Shown: piece by piece, positions 8,181 through 16,550 of the stretch
How positions within the stretch are numbered: the stretch's first letter is position 1
Layout of the letters: every line of letters starts with the position of its first letter
Assembly: GCA_029976065.1 (NCBI GenBank)
Contig: JARKNV010000030.1
Span: 1 to 47,112 of the forward strand
Source: Selenomonadales bacterium
GTDB lineage: Bacteria > Bacillota > Negativicutes > Sporomusales > UBA7701
Reading direction: 5' to 3'
Length of the DNA: 47,112 nt
The notes under the pieces: generated by a model
The model's input: the letters and a program-made list of their open reading frames with translations, nothing else
Database searches by the model: none
Told to the model about the DNA's origin: nothing
Program-made: the position numbers and the translations under genes

Positions 8181-9476
8181 ATGGATAAGGTTTTCGAGTT
8201 TGGATTCGGTGACCAGAAGCTTAAGCTCGCCCTGCCGGAAGAGCAGGTAATAGAGGTTATCAAAGGGCGGGAGTATCCGCCGGTGACCGATGTTGCCGCG
8301 GCGGTCAAGGAAGCGCTGAACAACCCCATCGGCACTCCGCCCCTGAAGGATATCGTAAAGCCGGGCGAGAAGGTCGGCATCGTCGTCAGCGACATCACCC
8401 GGGCCTGGGTCAAGTTCAATTTCTTCCTGCCGGTGCTGCTCGACGAGCTGAACGCCTGCGGAATTCCCGACAGCGACATGTTTATCGTCATCGGTCTCGG
8501 CGCCCACCGCGCCCACAACGCGGACGAGGACGTCCTGGTGTGCGGCCAGGATGTCTGCCACCGGGTGCCCATTTACCAGCACGACTGCCATAACAAGGAC
8601 GAGCTCACGTATGTGGGCAAGACTAAGCGCGGCGTCGAGACTTACATCAACAAGCGCCTGGCCGAGGCGGACCGGATGATTATCACCGGCGGCATCGTGT
8701 ATCATTTCATGGCCGGCTTCGGCGGCGGCCGCAAGTCGATCATGCCGGCGATCAGCGGCTTCCGCACCATCCAGGGCAACCACCTGTTCTGCATGAACAA
8801 GGAGGTGGGCAAGGGCCTGAACCCGCTGTGCGCCTCGGGGTCGCTGGAGACGAACGACATGCATCACGATATGTGCGACATGGCCGAGCTCGCCAAGCCC
8901 GATTTCCTGCTGAACGCCGTCTTCACGCCCGAGGGCAAGTTCGCCAAGTTTTTCGCCGGCCACTGGTACAAGGCGTGGGAGGCGGGCGCCAAGCTGGTGG
9001 AGGAGATTTACGGCGTGCCGATCAAGGCCCAGGCCGACCTGGTAATTGCCTCTTCGGGCGGTTTCCCGAAGGATATCAACCTCTACCAGGGCTCGAAGAC
9101 GATCGACAACGCCTTTATGGCCTGCAAGCCCGGCGGGGCGATCATCTGCATCATGGAGTGCCGCGATATTTACGAGCCGCGGGAATTCAGCGACTGGTTC
9201 AAGTATAAGGATATGCTGGAGTTCGAGATGGCCATCCGCAACCATTTCACCATCCCGGGCTTCGTGGCGTACAAGTGCGCCGACATCGCCAAGAAGCACC
9301 CGCTGATCGTGGTGACCAAGCCCGAGAATGTCGATTTCGTCAACGGCACGGGCATGATCGCCGTGACCAGCCTGGACGAAGCTTACCGCATCGCCAAGGA
9401 GAAGCTCGGCAGGAAGGATTTCACCATCACCGTCATGCCGGGAGCGGCGAACACGGTGCCTGTGCTGCAAGGGTAG
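8181..9476 (+). CDS. larA: LarA-family nickel-pincer racemase (lactate racemase-like)
   Basis: 431 residues from ATG 8181 with GAGGTGG about eight bases upstream. The fold family is DUF2088/LarA. Residues matching the catalytic set of L. plantarum LarA are visible: GLGAHRAHN (first His), then YHFMAGFGGGRKS in which the His and Lys are ten apart (His174/Lys184 equivalents), and IQGNH with the His 16 further on (His200 equivalent). LarA uses a nickel-pincer nucleotide linked to that Lys to racemise lactate; homologues act on other 2-hydroxy acids, so the substrate is open. No larB/C/E cofactor genes are nearby. A second homologue starts at 46444 beside GlcD/GlcF genes. A strong terminator follows. 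Confidence 0.85.
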   Translation: MDKVFEFGFGDQKLKLALPEEQVIEVIKGREYPPVTDVAAAVKEALNNPIGTPPLKDIVKPGEKVGIVVSDITRAWVKFNFFLPVLLDELNACGIPDSDMFIVIGLGAHRAHNADEDVLVCGQDVCHRVPIYQHDCHNKDELTYVGKTKRGVETYINKRLAEADRMIITGGIVYHFMAGFGGGRKSIMPAISGFRTIQGNHLFCMNKEVGKGLNPLCASGSLETNDMHHDMCDMAELAKPDFLLNAVFTPEGKFAKFFAGHWYKAWEAGAKLVEEIYGVPIKAQADLVIASSGGFPKDINLYQGSKTIDNAFMACKPGGAIICIMECRDIYEPREFSDWFKYKDMLEFEMAIRNHFTIPGFVAYKCADIAKKHPLIVVTKPENVDFVNGTGMIAVTSLDEAYRIAKEKLGRKDFTITVMPGAANTVPVLQG

Positions 9477-9489
9477 CAAGATACGGAGA

Positions 9490-9519
9490 AGCCCCCCGGC
9501 GGAAGCCGGGGGGCTTTTT
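9490..9519 (+). terminator. terminator after larA
   Basis: AGCCCCCCGGC, loop GGAA, GCCGGGGGGCT and a T-run. It may also serve the minus-strand gene ending at 9528. Confidence 0.85.
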
Positions 9520-9527
9520 ATCGGTGG

Positions 9528-9764
9528 CTAGGAGACAGGGGTGTTGACGAAGGAATCGTCGCGGCCGGGGTCGTCGTCTTCATCCGGATACTGGATAAAA
9601 TGGGTGTACACGTCGTCGGATTCAGAGCTGCGCACCTTCCACAATTCGCCGTCGAAACTTACGCTGACGAGCGTGACCAGCAGGACCGGCAGGACGGAGA
9701 TCTTGCCGTTTTCAAGCCTGCCCAGATAGATTACGTCGCCCGCGCTGTACCCCTTTCTGGCCAT
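9528..9764 (-). CDS. small acidic hypothetical protein
   Basis: 78 residues with a good ribosome binding site (GGAGG, seven bases before ATG on the minus strand). The first half (YSAGDVIYLGRLENGKISVLPVLLVTLVSVSFDG) looks beta-rich, like a small SH3-type barrel. The tail is very acidic (YPDEDDDPGRDDS). There is no signal peptide or membrane segment. No family recognised. It is a single-gene unit, convergent with larA. Confidence 0.55.
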   Translation of the reverse strand: MARKGYSAGDVIYLGRLENGKISVLPVLLVTLVSVSFDGELWKVRSSESDDVYTHFIQYPDEDDDPGRDDSFVNTPVS

Positions 9765-9979
9765 GATCGACCTCCATTCAGAGCGACTGAGTTTATATAA
9801 TTAGTTTACCACCGGCTATACGTATTGTCACTTGCCGTTTGCAGAATCAAAATAAAAGTGAAATGTGAAATAATTGTTGGCTATTTCAGCCATATAAGCT
9901 AAATTATAGGTAAAAACGGAAAGACGCTTGGGGACAGGGATAGTTATTCCTCATTGGAAACACAAATGAGGAGGCAGCC

Positions 9980-10873
9980 ATGAGAAGGAACCAAAACGAG
10001 CTGCAGAAAATTCAAAAGCTGGTAGGCGACATTAAGGAGAGCGATCTCCGCAATGTCGACTGCTATGTTGGCGGGAAGCTCGCCCTATTTATTCCCAGCG
10101 TGGGTTTTTGTGGTTATGCGGTCAAACCCCGGCATATTCATCCGGCATATTCCTTTGCCTTGTTTTTTTCCAAAAACCAAAGCATTTTCCCGGTACATAT
10201 CGACGTTCCGGCTGATCATTATTTGGTGACCTTTATCCCGCCCGGCGTGCCGCACGAAGAAGAAATAAAAGACAGTTTCGTACGTTACATCGCCATCTTT
10301 ATCGCCAGAGATTATTATGAGCGGGAACTTGCTTTTTATAACCGCCGGTCCTCCGGGACAGGCGGCTGGCAACAGTTTCTCGTCGACGCCGGCATTATGG
10401 TTTATCTAAAGAGATTCATGGCCGAATACGAGGGTAACCTTCCGGGGTGCGAGAAAGTTCTCGGCGGCCTGGGGAGCGTCATCACCCATGAACTGATAAG
10501 AAATTTGCTGGCGATAGACGCTCCGCCGGTTTTTGCCGCCGACCGGCTCGACATTGAACGGGTGGCGGAACACATGCAGCAGCATTATGGCGAAAAAAGT
10601 TCCGTCGCCGGCCTGGCAAAGCTGGTCAATATGTCCGAGTCGAATCTGATCCGGCTTTTCAATAAGGAAAAGGGCGTTGCCCCAATGGAATATTTGATCA
10701 GGCTCCGCGTGGACAAAGCCAGGAAGCTTCTTATGAACCCGGACAACAGAATAACCGAGATATCGCTGCAGTGCGGATTTAACAGCGCGTCGCACTTTTC
10801 GGCGTGTTTCGCCAAACGCTTTGGGATAACACCGCGGCAATACCGTAATATGTTCGCGAAGCGGCCGAAATGA
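9980..10873 (+). CDS. AraC-family transcriptional regulator
   Basis: 297 residues, ATG preceded by GAGGAGG. Residues 30-150 look like a cupin-type sensing domain (HIHPAYSFALFF, HYLVTFIPPGVPHEEE). Residues 190-290 form the double HTH of AraC proteins: SSVAGLAKLVNMSESNLIRL, then ITEISLQCGFNSASHFSACF and the closing FGITPRQYRNM. A short inverted repeat (CCTCATT / AATGAGG at about 9950-9973) covers the ribosome binding site and may limit translation. The gene precedes the acetolactate decarboxylase and may control it; that link rests on position only. Confidence 0.92.
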   Translation: MRRNQNELQKIQKLVGDIKESDLRNVDCYVGGKLALFIPSVGFCGYAVKPRHIHPAYSFALFFSKNQSIFPVHIDVPADHYLVTFIPPGVPHEEEIKDSFVRYIAIFIARDYYERELAFYNRRSSGTGGWQQFLVDAGIMVYLKRFMAEYEGNLPGCEKVLGGLGSVITHELIRNLLAIDAPPVFAADRLDIERVAEHMQQHYGEKSSVAGLAKLVNMSESNLIRLFNKEKGVAPMEYLIRLRVDKARKLLMNPDNRITEISLQCGFNSASHFSACFAKRFGITPRQYRNMFAKRPK

Positions 10874-10966
10874 ACAGATTCCTAAAATAAATGCCGGCAT
10901 TTTGCAAGTTTTCCTTTCCCCATCCATCGTATGATATAAAAAAGCGGTGAGGGGAGGTGAACTTTC

Positions 10967-11056
10967 ATGGCCTTTCGATGCCTCGATAACCGGATTTTCG
11001 AAAGGGTTGCCCGGCGAAAGGGGGGCGGAGGGGGAACGCCGGCACCGCCATTATGA
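10967..11056 (+). CDS. possible 29-residue leader peptide
   Basis: ATG with a very strong ribosome binding site (GGGGAGGTGA, six bases upstream). The product starts MAFRCLDNRIFERVARRKGG and ends in Gly/Pro/Thr-rich residues. It is followed within five bases by a GC-rich hairpin and then by the acetolactate decarboxylase gene. The arrangement of a well-translated tiny ORF, hairpin and structural gene resembles an attenuator leader, but no run of regulatory codons is evident and the ORF may be accidental. Confidence 0.3.
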   Translation: MAFRCLDNRIFERVARRKGGGGGTPAPPL

Positions 11057-11060
11057 AACG

Positions 11061-11096
11061 GCCCGAGCCTTTGCAAAAAGAGGGTTCGGGCATTTT
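11061..11096 (+). terminator. hairpin between the tiny ORF and acetolactate decarboxylase
   Basis: GCCCGAGCCT pairs with AGGGTTCGGGC around TTGCAAAAAG and is followed by ATTTT. It could act as a terminator or attenuator 60 bases ahead of the next gene. Confidence 0.55.
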
Positions 11097-11157
11097 CCAT
11101 GCTTTTTCGGCGTGAAGATGGGAACCTTTGGAGAAAACGCTAGGGAGGCACAAAACC

Positions 11158-11922
11158 GTGAGAAAAATAATCGTTTTGAGTCTGCTTGCCTTCATTTTAT
11201 CTTTAAGCTGCTATGCGTTTGTTTTCGCTGCAGCCCGGCAAGGCAATGCGCCGCCTGCCAGGCAGGAGAGCGCCATTTTTCAATTATCAACCTGGGGCTC
11301 AATATTCCGCGGCGTTTACGACGGCGCCATCACCTGCGGGGAGTTAAAACAGCGGGGCAATTTCGGCATCGGGACTTTTGACAGCCTGGACGGCGAGATG
11401 GTCGTTGTGGACGGCGAGATATTTCAGGTTAAGGGCGACGGGAATGTTCTCGCGGCGGACGACAAGCTTTTGACGCCGTTCGCGATGGTGACATTCTTTG
11501 CCCCCGACCAGAAGTTTTCCCAGGAGGATATCGCCAGCCTCGAAGAACTGCAGCAGAACCTGGAGCCGTTCTTTCCGAGCCGCAACATATTCTACGCCAT
11601 CCGCATCGACGGCACATTCAACTACGTCAAAACCCGCAGCGTCCCCAGACAGGAGCGGCCTTACCGTCCGGTAGTCCAAAGCGAATTTGAGGCCCGCGAT
11701 ATCACGGGCACGATAATTGGCTTCTGGTGCCCCGGCTATGCCCAAGGCATTCTTGCCCCCGGATTCCATTTTCATTTTATAAGCGCTGACCGAAAAATGG
11801 GCGGCCATTTGCTCGATTGCCGCTTTGCCAAGGGAGATGTTCAGATACAATACCATGCGAAGCTTGAAACGGTGCTGCCGGCGACGGAGGCATTCAGGAA
11901 AGCGGATTTGTCAAGAAGGTAG
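11158..11922 (+). CDS. budA: alpha-acetolactate decarboxylase, with signal peptide
   Basis: 254 residues from a GTG start with GGGAGG nine bases upstream. Residues 1-24 are a clear signal peptide (MRKIIVLSLLAFILSLSCYA). The rest matches acetolactate decarboxylase: IFQLSTWGSIFRGVYDGAIT, GNFGIGTFDSLDGEMVV, VTFFAP, then GFHFHFI and MGGHLLDC, which carry the zinc-binding His residues and the substrate-side region. The enzyme converts 2-acetolactate to acetoin and CO2. Most bacterial forms are cytosolic, though secreted forms are known in Bacillus relatives, so export is notable rather than unique. Placed between an AraC regulator and another exported protein. Confidence 0.9.
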   Translation: MRKIIVLSLLAFILSLSCYAFVFAAARQGNAPPARQESAIFQLSTWGSIFRGVYDGAITCGELKQRGNFGIGTFDSLDGEMVVVDGEIFQVKGDGNVLAADDKLLTPFAMVTFFAPDQKFSQEDIASLEELQQNLEPFFPSRNIFYAIRIDGTFNYVKTRSVPRQERPYRPVVQSEFEARDITGTIIGFWCPGYAQGILAPGFHFHFISADRKMGGHLLDCRFAKGDVQIQYHAKLETVLPATEAFRKADLSRR

Positions 11923-11977
11923 GATGGAGCGCAAGGGCGTATAGCGCTGATGGCTGGAGCCAAAAAGGAGGCGAATG

Positions 11978-12475
11978 ATGAAACTCGGAAAGCTGGCGGT
12001 CTTATTCTTGTTTTTGACCGGTACCCTGATGCCTTGTTTTCCGGCTGCGGCGACGGAGCCAGCCAAAACTATGAAAGTGCATGTTACGAATTATCCTGTT
12101 GTCGTTACGTTGCTCCCTGCCGGGGATGAAGATGGCCATGTTCTCGGCACGGCGCGACGGGAGGGCCAGGCAGTGATCGACGATGGGGAAACCGCCAAGT
12201 ATTCTACCGTTTTCGGGTTCGACACCCACAGGGGTAAGGGCGGCTCGTCGCAAGGATATACGCGCTTCGAATTCGCGGACGGATCGCGGATAATTATCTC
12301 CTGGACAGCCACGGTTATCTTCGATAAGACTGGCGCATCCTCTTCCGAGGGGCAGGGAACCATTGCGGCGGGAATAGGCAGGTTCGAAGGCGTCAAAGGG
12401 GCCTGCACCTTTACCGCCAAAGAGGAGAAAACAGGCGCTATCGTTGCCGACGCGACAGTTACGTATACTCATTAA
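11978..12475 (+). CDS. exported beta-barrel-like protein (allene-oxide-cyclase/dirigent-like)
   Basis: 165 residues; two adjacent ATG codons (11975, 11978) follow AAGGAG, and the second has the better spacing. Residues 1-25 are a signal peptide (LGKLAVLFLFLTGTLMPCFP). The mature part alternates short beta strands, with ISWTATVIFDKTGASSSEGQ and GIGRFEGVKGACTFTAKE near the end. The GxGRFxGxxG motif is typical of the small barrel shared by dirigent proteins and allene oxide cyclases, so the fold is suggested; the function is not. It follows the decarboxylase by 55 bases and may be cotranscribed. Confidence 0.7.
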   Translation: MKLGKLAVLFLFLTGTLMPCFPAAATEPAKTMKVHVTNYPVVVTLLPAGDEDGHVLGTARREGQAVIDDGETAKYSTVFGFDTHRGKGGSSQGYTRFEFADGSRIIISWTATVIFDKTGASSSEGQGTIAAGIGRFEGVKGACTFTAKEEKTGAIVADATVTYTH

Positions 12476-12478
12476 CCC

Positions 12479-12532
12479 CAAAGAAAAACCCAGTAACGGC
12501 GGAGGTCCGGGCCGGTACTGGGTTTTTCTTTG
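12479..12532. terminator. long bidirectional hairpin terminator
   Basis: AAAGAAAAACCCAGTA pairs perfectly with TACTGGGTTTTTCTTT around a GC-rich loop. It lies between convergent genes ending at 12475 (+) and 12552 (-). Confidence 0.85.
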
Positions 12533-12551
12533 GCGGGGTGGGCCAGGGGGA

Positions 12552-13529
12552 TTATTTGTTGGACAGGGGGAAGGTGCGCTCTAGTTCGCCGATCCAGGCG
12601 CCGGTTTTGTGGTTGAAGGTTTTTACGGTTACTTTGTCGGCATACAGGTAGAGCGAGTTTGTCCAGATGCCCTCGCGGTCGAGGTCGGTGTTGTGGATGT
12701 TGGTCACTCGTCCGGCGTACAGGTTGAGGTCCGCGGCGAAGCTGGGATTGTCGGCCGGCGTGTGGGTGTGCCCCGATACCCACAGCATTATCTGCGGGTT
12801 GGCGGCTATTATGGTGGCGATGGCCTCCTCCGGCTGGGCAATGGAATTGGGGGTATTGACCGATTTGTTGTAGCTGGCCAGCGTGCCGCTCAGGGGGGCA
12901 TGGAAAAAGATGATCGTCGGCGCGGCGGGATTGTTTTTCAGTTCCTGCCGCAGCCACTTGAGTTGATTGTCGGATAGCTGCGCCAGGTACGGGGAGTCGA
13001 GCGAATCGACGGACAGGAATATGAGCAGGTAGTTGCCGATTTTTTGGCTGCGGTAGAGGGCCGGCAGGTGGAACGTTTTTTGGAAGCGCTGCAGCTTGTC
13101 GCGGCGGGAGTCGGCGTCGCCCTTGGCGTTGCGGCCGTTCGGCCCCGGCTCGTCCCGATAGAGGTAGTCGTGGTTGCCGGTGATGAATACGCACGGTCTG
13201 GCGAATTTGGCGAAATAGTCGACGGCATAGGCGTATTCGGCCGCCGTCCCGCGGTCGGCGGCGATGTCGCCCAGAACGACGATTTCGCCGACGTCGTTCC
13301 AGGCGTTGACGTCCGCGATCAGCTTGTTTTTGGCGGCGATGATCCTGTTCTGTTTCGCGGGGTCGCCTATTTTGGCCTTGAAGGGCAGGTGCGTGTCGGA
13401 CAGCAGCACGATGCGGTAGTAGCCGGCGGGATGGGGAGCGGCGAAGGAGGGGGCGGCGAGGAGGCAAAGGGCCAAGAGTACCGCCGCGGCGATCAGGAAG
13501 GGTTTGGCGGGGGAGAAAAAACGGCGCAT
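12552..13529 (-). CDS. exported calcineurin-like metallophosphoesterase
   Basis: 325 residues with a signal peptide (about 1-30, FLIAAAVLLALCLLAAPSFA). Dimetal motifs appear in order: LSDTHLP (Asp-x-His), VVLGDIAADRG (Gly-Asp), TGNHDYLYR (Gly-Asn-His-Asp), FFHAPLSG (His) and SGHTHTPADN (Gly-His-x-His). This is a complete set, so an active phosphoesterase outside the cytoplasmic membrane is expected; the substrate is unknown. The gene before it on the same strand (13599-14336) is also exported, so they may form a two-gene unit. Confidence 0.9.
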   Translation of the reverse strand: MRRFFSPAKPFLIAAAVLLALCLLAAPSFAAPHPAGYYRIVLLSDTHLPFKAKIGDPAKQNRIIAAKNKLIADVNAWNDVGEIVVLGDIAADRGTAAEYAYAVDYFAKFARPCVFITGNHDYLYRDEPGPNGRNAKGDADSRRDKLQRFQKTFHLPALYRSQKIGNYLLIFLSVDSLDSPYLAQLSDNQLKWLRQELKNNPAAPTIIFFHAPLSGTLASYNKSVNTPNSIAQPEEAIATIIAANPQIMLWVSGHTHTPADNPSFAADLNLYAGRVTNIHNTDLDREGIWTNSLYLYADKVTVKTFNHKTGAWIGELERTFPLSNK

Positions 13530-13598
13530 CAGGGAAGCTTCCTTTCTGTATGGTCATAGCGAAGACATGGCCGGCCGGATTAAAGGCGGGCGCGGCGG

Positions 13599-14336
13599 TT
13601 AGGGGTTGGGGGCGGGAGGAGTGCCGGCCGGCGGGTTCTGCGCCGGTTTCGGCGTGTGATCGGGGGCGGGCCTGTCCCATTCTTCCCAGGCGGCGTGTTT
13701 GTTGAGCCAGTCGAGCAGGGTCTCCCGTTTGTGGTTTTTCAGTGCGATGTTTTTATCTCTGATGGCGAGCAGCTTGTCGACAGCCGGGAAGATGATGTCC
13801 TTGAACAGGAGGACGGCGGTGTCTACCGGAAGCGATTTCGGTCCCCCCAGGTGACCGGGCGGCCCGGACGGAGCGTCGGCCTGATGCATGGTCAGGAGCG
13901 GGTTGCGGACATAGTCGTCGGCTGCTTTGGCGAAGATGGCGTGGGAGGCGAGCGCTTTGGCGCCGATGCCGGTATAATATACGTCGTTCACGGGAATTTT
14001 GGCGTCGTTGATAACAGCGAGCTCCATGACGGCCCGCCAGCCTTCGAAATCGGCGGCGGCTTGCTGATAGGCGAGCTTGACGTTGAGGTATGCCGCTATT
14101 CTCTTTTTAAGGGCTGCCAGATCGGCGGCGGTGAGATTGTCGTGGGCCTTCTCGTAGGCATTTTTCTCTTCAAGGTATTGTTCTTTCACGGCGGCGGCGT
14201 AGCTGGCGGCATGCGTTTTGGCCTGCACGTACGCGCTGAGGCTTGCGGCGATTTGGTCCGCGTCGGCGGCCGTACAGGTGGCGGAAAAGGCGAATATGGC
14301 GAACAGGACACCGATAAAAAGCTTCGCGGCATGCAT
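13599..14336 (-). CDS. exported protein of unknown function, helical, Pro-rich tail
   Basis: The ATG at 14336 gives a clean signal peptide (MHAAKLFIGVLFAIFAFSAT, then CTAADAD). An in-frame ATG at 14348 is also possible, and a longer frame to 14480 adds a segment unlike a signal sequence. The mature region is about 220 residues, Ala/Lys-rich and probably alpha-helical (ASYAAAVKEQYLEEKNAYEK). The tail is Pro-rich (PDHTPKPAQNPPAGTPPAPN). The bases before 14336 hold GGG at awkward spacing, so the start is uncertain. I do not recognise the family. It lies upstream of the phosphoesterase on the same strand. Confidence 0.6.
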   Translation of the reverse strand: MHAAKLFIGVLFAIFAFSATCTAADADQIAASLSAYVQAKTHAASYAAAVKEQYLEEKNAYEKAHDNLTAADLAALKKRIAAYLNVKLAYQQAAADFEGWRAVMELAVINDAKIPVNDVYYTGIGAKALASHAIFAKAADDYVRNPLLTMHQADAPSGPPGHLGGPKSLPVDTAVLLFKDIIFPAVDKLLAIRDKNIALKNHKRETLLDWLNKHAAWEEWDRPAPDHTPKPAQNPPAGTPPAPNP

Positions 14337-14536
14337 TTGCCCAATCATCCCTTTCGTAGCGGCTGATTTTCCGGTGTTGCGCGGGAATTTTCGCCCGGCG
14401 ACTATAGCTTCGACAGGGCGGGCCAATGTCCTTCCATTAGCTGGAAATAATGGCGCGGCAACGAAGTTTGTTGTCGGCAAATAATTATTCCTGAGGCTGA
14501 GAGGGCTGGGTGGATATGGGGGCAGGGGTAAGGGGA

Positions 14537-15304
14537 TCAGGATTGCTTTATGGACGGACAGGATTGATTTTCAGCGGGCCGGGCGGGGAGCGGTTTTTTC
14601 AGCAGGGCGTCGAGGTAGCTTTCGACGCCGCGGATGTAGGCTTCGGCGGGGATGAAGGGCTGGGCCAGCTTTTCGCGGGTCTGGGCCGATATTTCGAGGC
14701 CGGCGGCGATTTCCCGGCCGGCGGTTTCGACCGACCGGAGGAAGCCGGCGACGGCGGGCCGCAGTTCTTCGGCCGGGTCGCGGAGGAGGGCACCCTCGGA
14801 GGCGTAGATTTCGCCGGCGACCGCGACACCGAGGTTGCGGGCGTGGCGGGCGAGCCAGTGGGAGAGGACCTGGAAGTGGGAGCGCTCGGGGTAGCCGCAG
14901 TTGGCGATCAGCATGAGCCTGGTGGGCGCCAGGGAGGTATGGTGGCGGCATTCGCCGGCCTCGTCCCGCGTCCAGCCGGGGCTGCCGAAGACCATGAGGC
15001 GGTCGATGAAGGTTTTGAGCATGGAGGAGACGTTGTCGAAGTAGAGCGGGGTGGCCCAGACCCAGAGGTCGGCGCCGGTGAGGGCCTGCGCTATGCCGGA
15101 CATGTCGTCAGCCAGGACGCACCGTCCCGGGGTGGCGAACCAGCAGGCCTTGCAGGCCCGGCAGTGGCCGATTTCCTTCTCCGCCAGGCAGATGTCGATT
15201 GTTTCCGCGCCGGCGAGCCGCGCCCCCCGCAAAAAGGCGTCGACCATTATGGCGGTGTTGCCGGCGCGGCCCCGGTGGCTGCCGTTGACGGCGACGAGCT
15301 TCAT
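14537..15304 (-). CDS. flavodoxin-like NADPH-dependent FMN reductase / iron-sulfur flavoprotein-type
   Basis: 255 residues. The N-terminus MKLVAVNGSHRGRAGNTAIM is the phosphate-binding loop of the flavodoxin-like reductase family. A Cys cluster, HCRACKACWFATPGRCV, follows at about residues 47-63, where Fe-S flavoproteins of anaerobes have cluster ligands. The flavin-contact motif ATPLYFDNVSSMLKTFIDR is present. The C-terminal third is an extra helical region found in longer family members. It probably transfers electrons using FMN; partner and substrate are unknown. It is a single-gene unit divergent from the AraC-GNAT gene. Confidence 0.85.
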   Translation of the reverse strand: MKLVAVNGSHRGRAGNTAIMVDAFLRGARLAGAETIDICLAEKEIGHCRACKACWFATPGRCVLADDMSGIAQALTGADLWVWATPLYFDNVSSMLKTFIDRLMVFGSPGWTRDEAGECRHHTSLAPTRLMLIANCGYPERSHFQVLSHWLARHARNLGVAVAGEIYASEGALLRDPAEELRPAVAGFLRSVETAGREIAAGLEISAQTREKLAQPFIPAEAYIRGVESYLDALLKKPLPARPAENQSCPSIKQS

Positions 15305-15424
15305 AGAGCATCATCCTTTTCTCGTGGAATCTCAGTAAATTGTAGCAGCTTCATCCAGCGATTTACAGCCTTAAAATGGGGCGGGATTTCTGGTATAATA
15401 TTCATAGAAAATGGACGGAAAATG

Positions 15425-15453
15425 GCCCCCGGCGTGAGCCGGGGGCTTGTTTG
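15425..15453 (+). terminator. hairpin in the gap between the FMN reductase and AraC-GNAT genes
   Basis: GCCCCCGGC, loop GTGA, GCCGGGGGC, then TTGTTTGTTTT. The 395-base gap 15305-15698 also holds AT-rich stretches; I see no supportable gene in it. Confidence 0.65.
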
Positions 15454-15698
15454 TTTTATCTGCGACCGATGCGGCATGGATGTGATGGGGGAGGGGATGA
15501 ACCATATTGGGTTGCGCGCGTACAAAGCGGGGGTGATGCGCGGCGGGGGGGGGGGCTCCGGCTTTGCGCCAGACATGGTAGCTGAGCAAAGGGGGTATGA
15601 TCGCAATAATGATTAAAAATGGCGTCTGCAAAACTGATATAATTAATTGGGTCATTTACCGGATGTGTGCTGTTTCAAAGCCGGAGCCAGGAGGCACC

Positions 15699-16550
15699 AT
15701 GAGAAATCTTGCGACGGTGATAGCGGCGATTCAATATATTGAAAGCCATCTGGCGGCCGCGAGGATGGACCTGGATATAGTTGCCGCGGCGGTGCACTAT
15801 TCGAAATATCACCTGCACCGCATCTTCACCGCGGCGGTGGGGCTTACTATTCATGATTACGCGCAACGCAGGCAGTTGACGGAAGCTGCCAAGCTGTTGG
15901 TTTTTTCCAATAAGCCGATTATGGATATCGCCCTTCTGGCGGGTTACGACAGCCAGCAGGCTTTCGGCAGCGTGTTCAAGGCGATATATAAGCAGTCTCC
16001 CCGCCAATTCCGGAACAATGAGGTGTTCTATCCGTTGCAGCTCGAATACAATTTCAGGGACCAGCGCGAGGCGCTGGAAAGGGCGCAGAAAAAATCCCCG
16101 CGGGAGATTCGCTTTGCCGAGGAAGCCGATATTCCGGCCTGGATGGAGTTGGTGAGCCTGGCGGTCGACGGGTTTCCCCATCTGGAGGAAAATGAGCATT
16201 TAGCGGTTCTGAGACGCTATATCACCGGCAAAGGGGCGCTGATCGCGACGGGGGGCGGCGTTTGCCTCGGCGGCATGATGATTGATTACGAAACAGGCAG
16301 CATCGGTTTCCTGGCGGTACATCCGCTTTACCGGAACAGGGGCGTTTCTCAAGACCTCCTGAATGTGGCGCTGACCGAGCTGTTGAAGGATAGGGAGATC
16401 AGCATCACCACCTTCCGCGAGGGCGACAGGGCGGATACGGGATATCGCAAAGCGCTCAAGGAGCTGGGCTTTGCCGAGGCGGAGCTACTGACGGAATTTG
16501 GTTATCCGACGCAAAAGATGGTGTTGGCCAAGGGGGATGAAAATGACTGA
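15699..16550 (+). CDS. AraC-type HTH fused to a GNAT acetyltransferase
   Basis: 283 residues from ATG 15699 with CAGGAGG five bases upstream. Residues 1-105 are an N-terminal AraC double HTH (VAAAVHYSKYHLHRIFTAAV and IMDIALLAGYDSQQAFGSVF, then YKQSPRQFR). Residues about 145-280 form a GNAT domain: RFAEEADIPAWMELV, then GSIGFLAVHPLYRNRGVSQD, which is the acetyl-CoA pyrophosphate loop, and YRKALKELGFAEAEL. Having the DNA-binding part first and an acyltransferase as the second domain is unusual; it may sense acyl-CoA or modify a ligand. Its stop codon overlaps the start of the HelD gene by eight bases, so the two are translationally coupled. Confidence 0.88.
   Translation: MRNLATVIAAIQYIESHLAAARMDLDIVAAAVHYSKYHLHRIFTAAVGLTIHDYAQRRQLTEAAKLLVFSNKPIMDIALLAGYDSQQAFGSVFKAIYKQSPRQFRNNEVFYPLQLEYNFRDQREALERAQKKSPREIRFAEEADIPAWMELVSLAVDGFPHLEENEHLAVLRRYITGKGALIATGGGVCLGGMMIDYETGSIGFLAVHPLYRNRGVSQDLLNVALTELLKDREISITTFREGDRADTGYRKALKELGFAEAELLTEFGYPTQKMVLAKGDEND

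Noticed and set aside
15371..15655. 94-codon minus-strand frame with one hydrophobic segment
   Set aside because: It runs through a terminator hairpin and has no conserved motif; the hydrophobic start is not enough.
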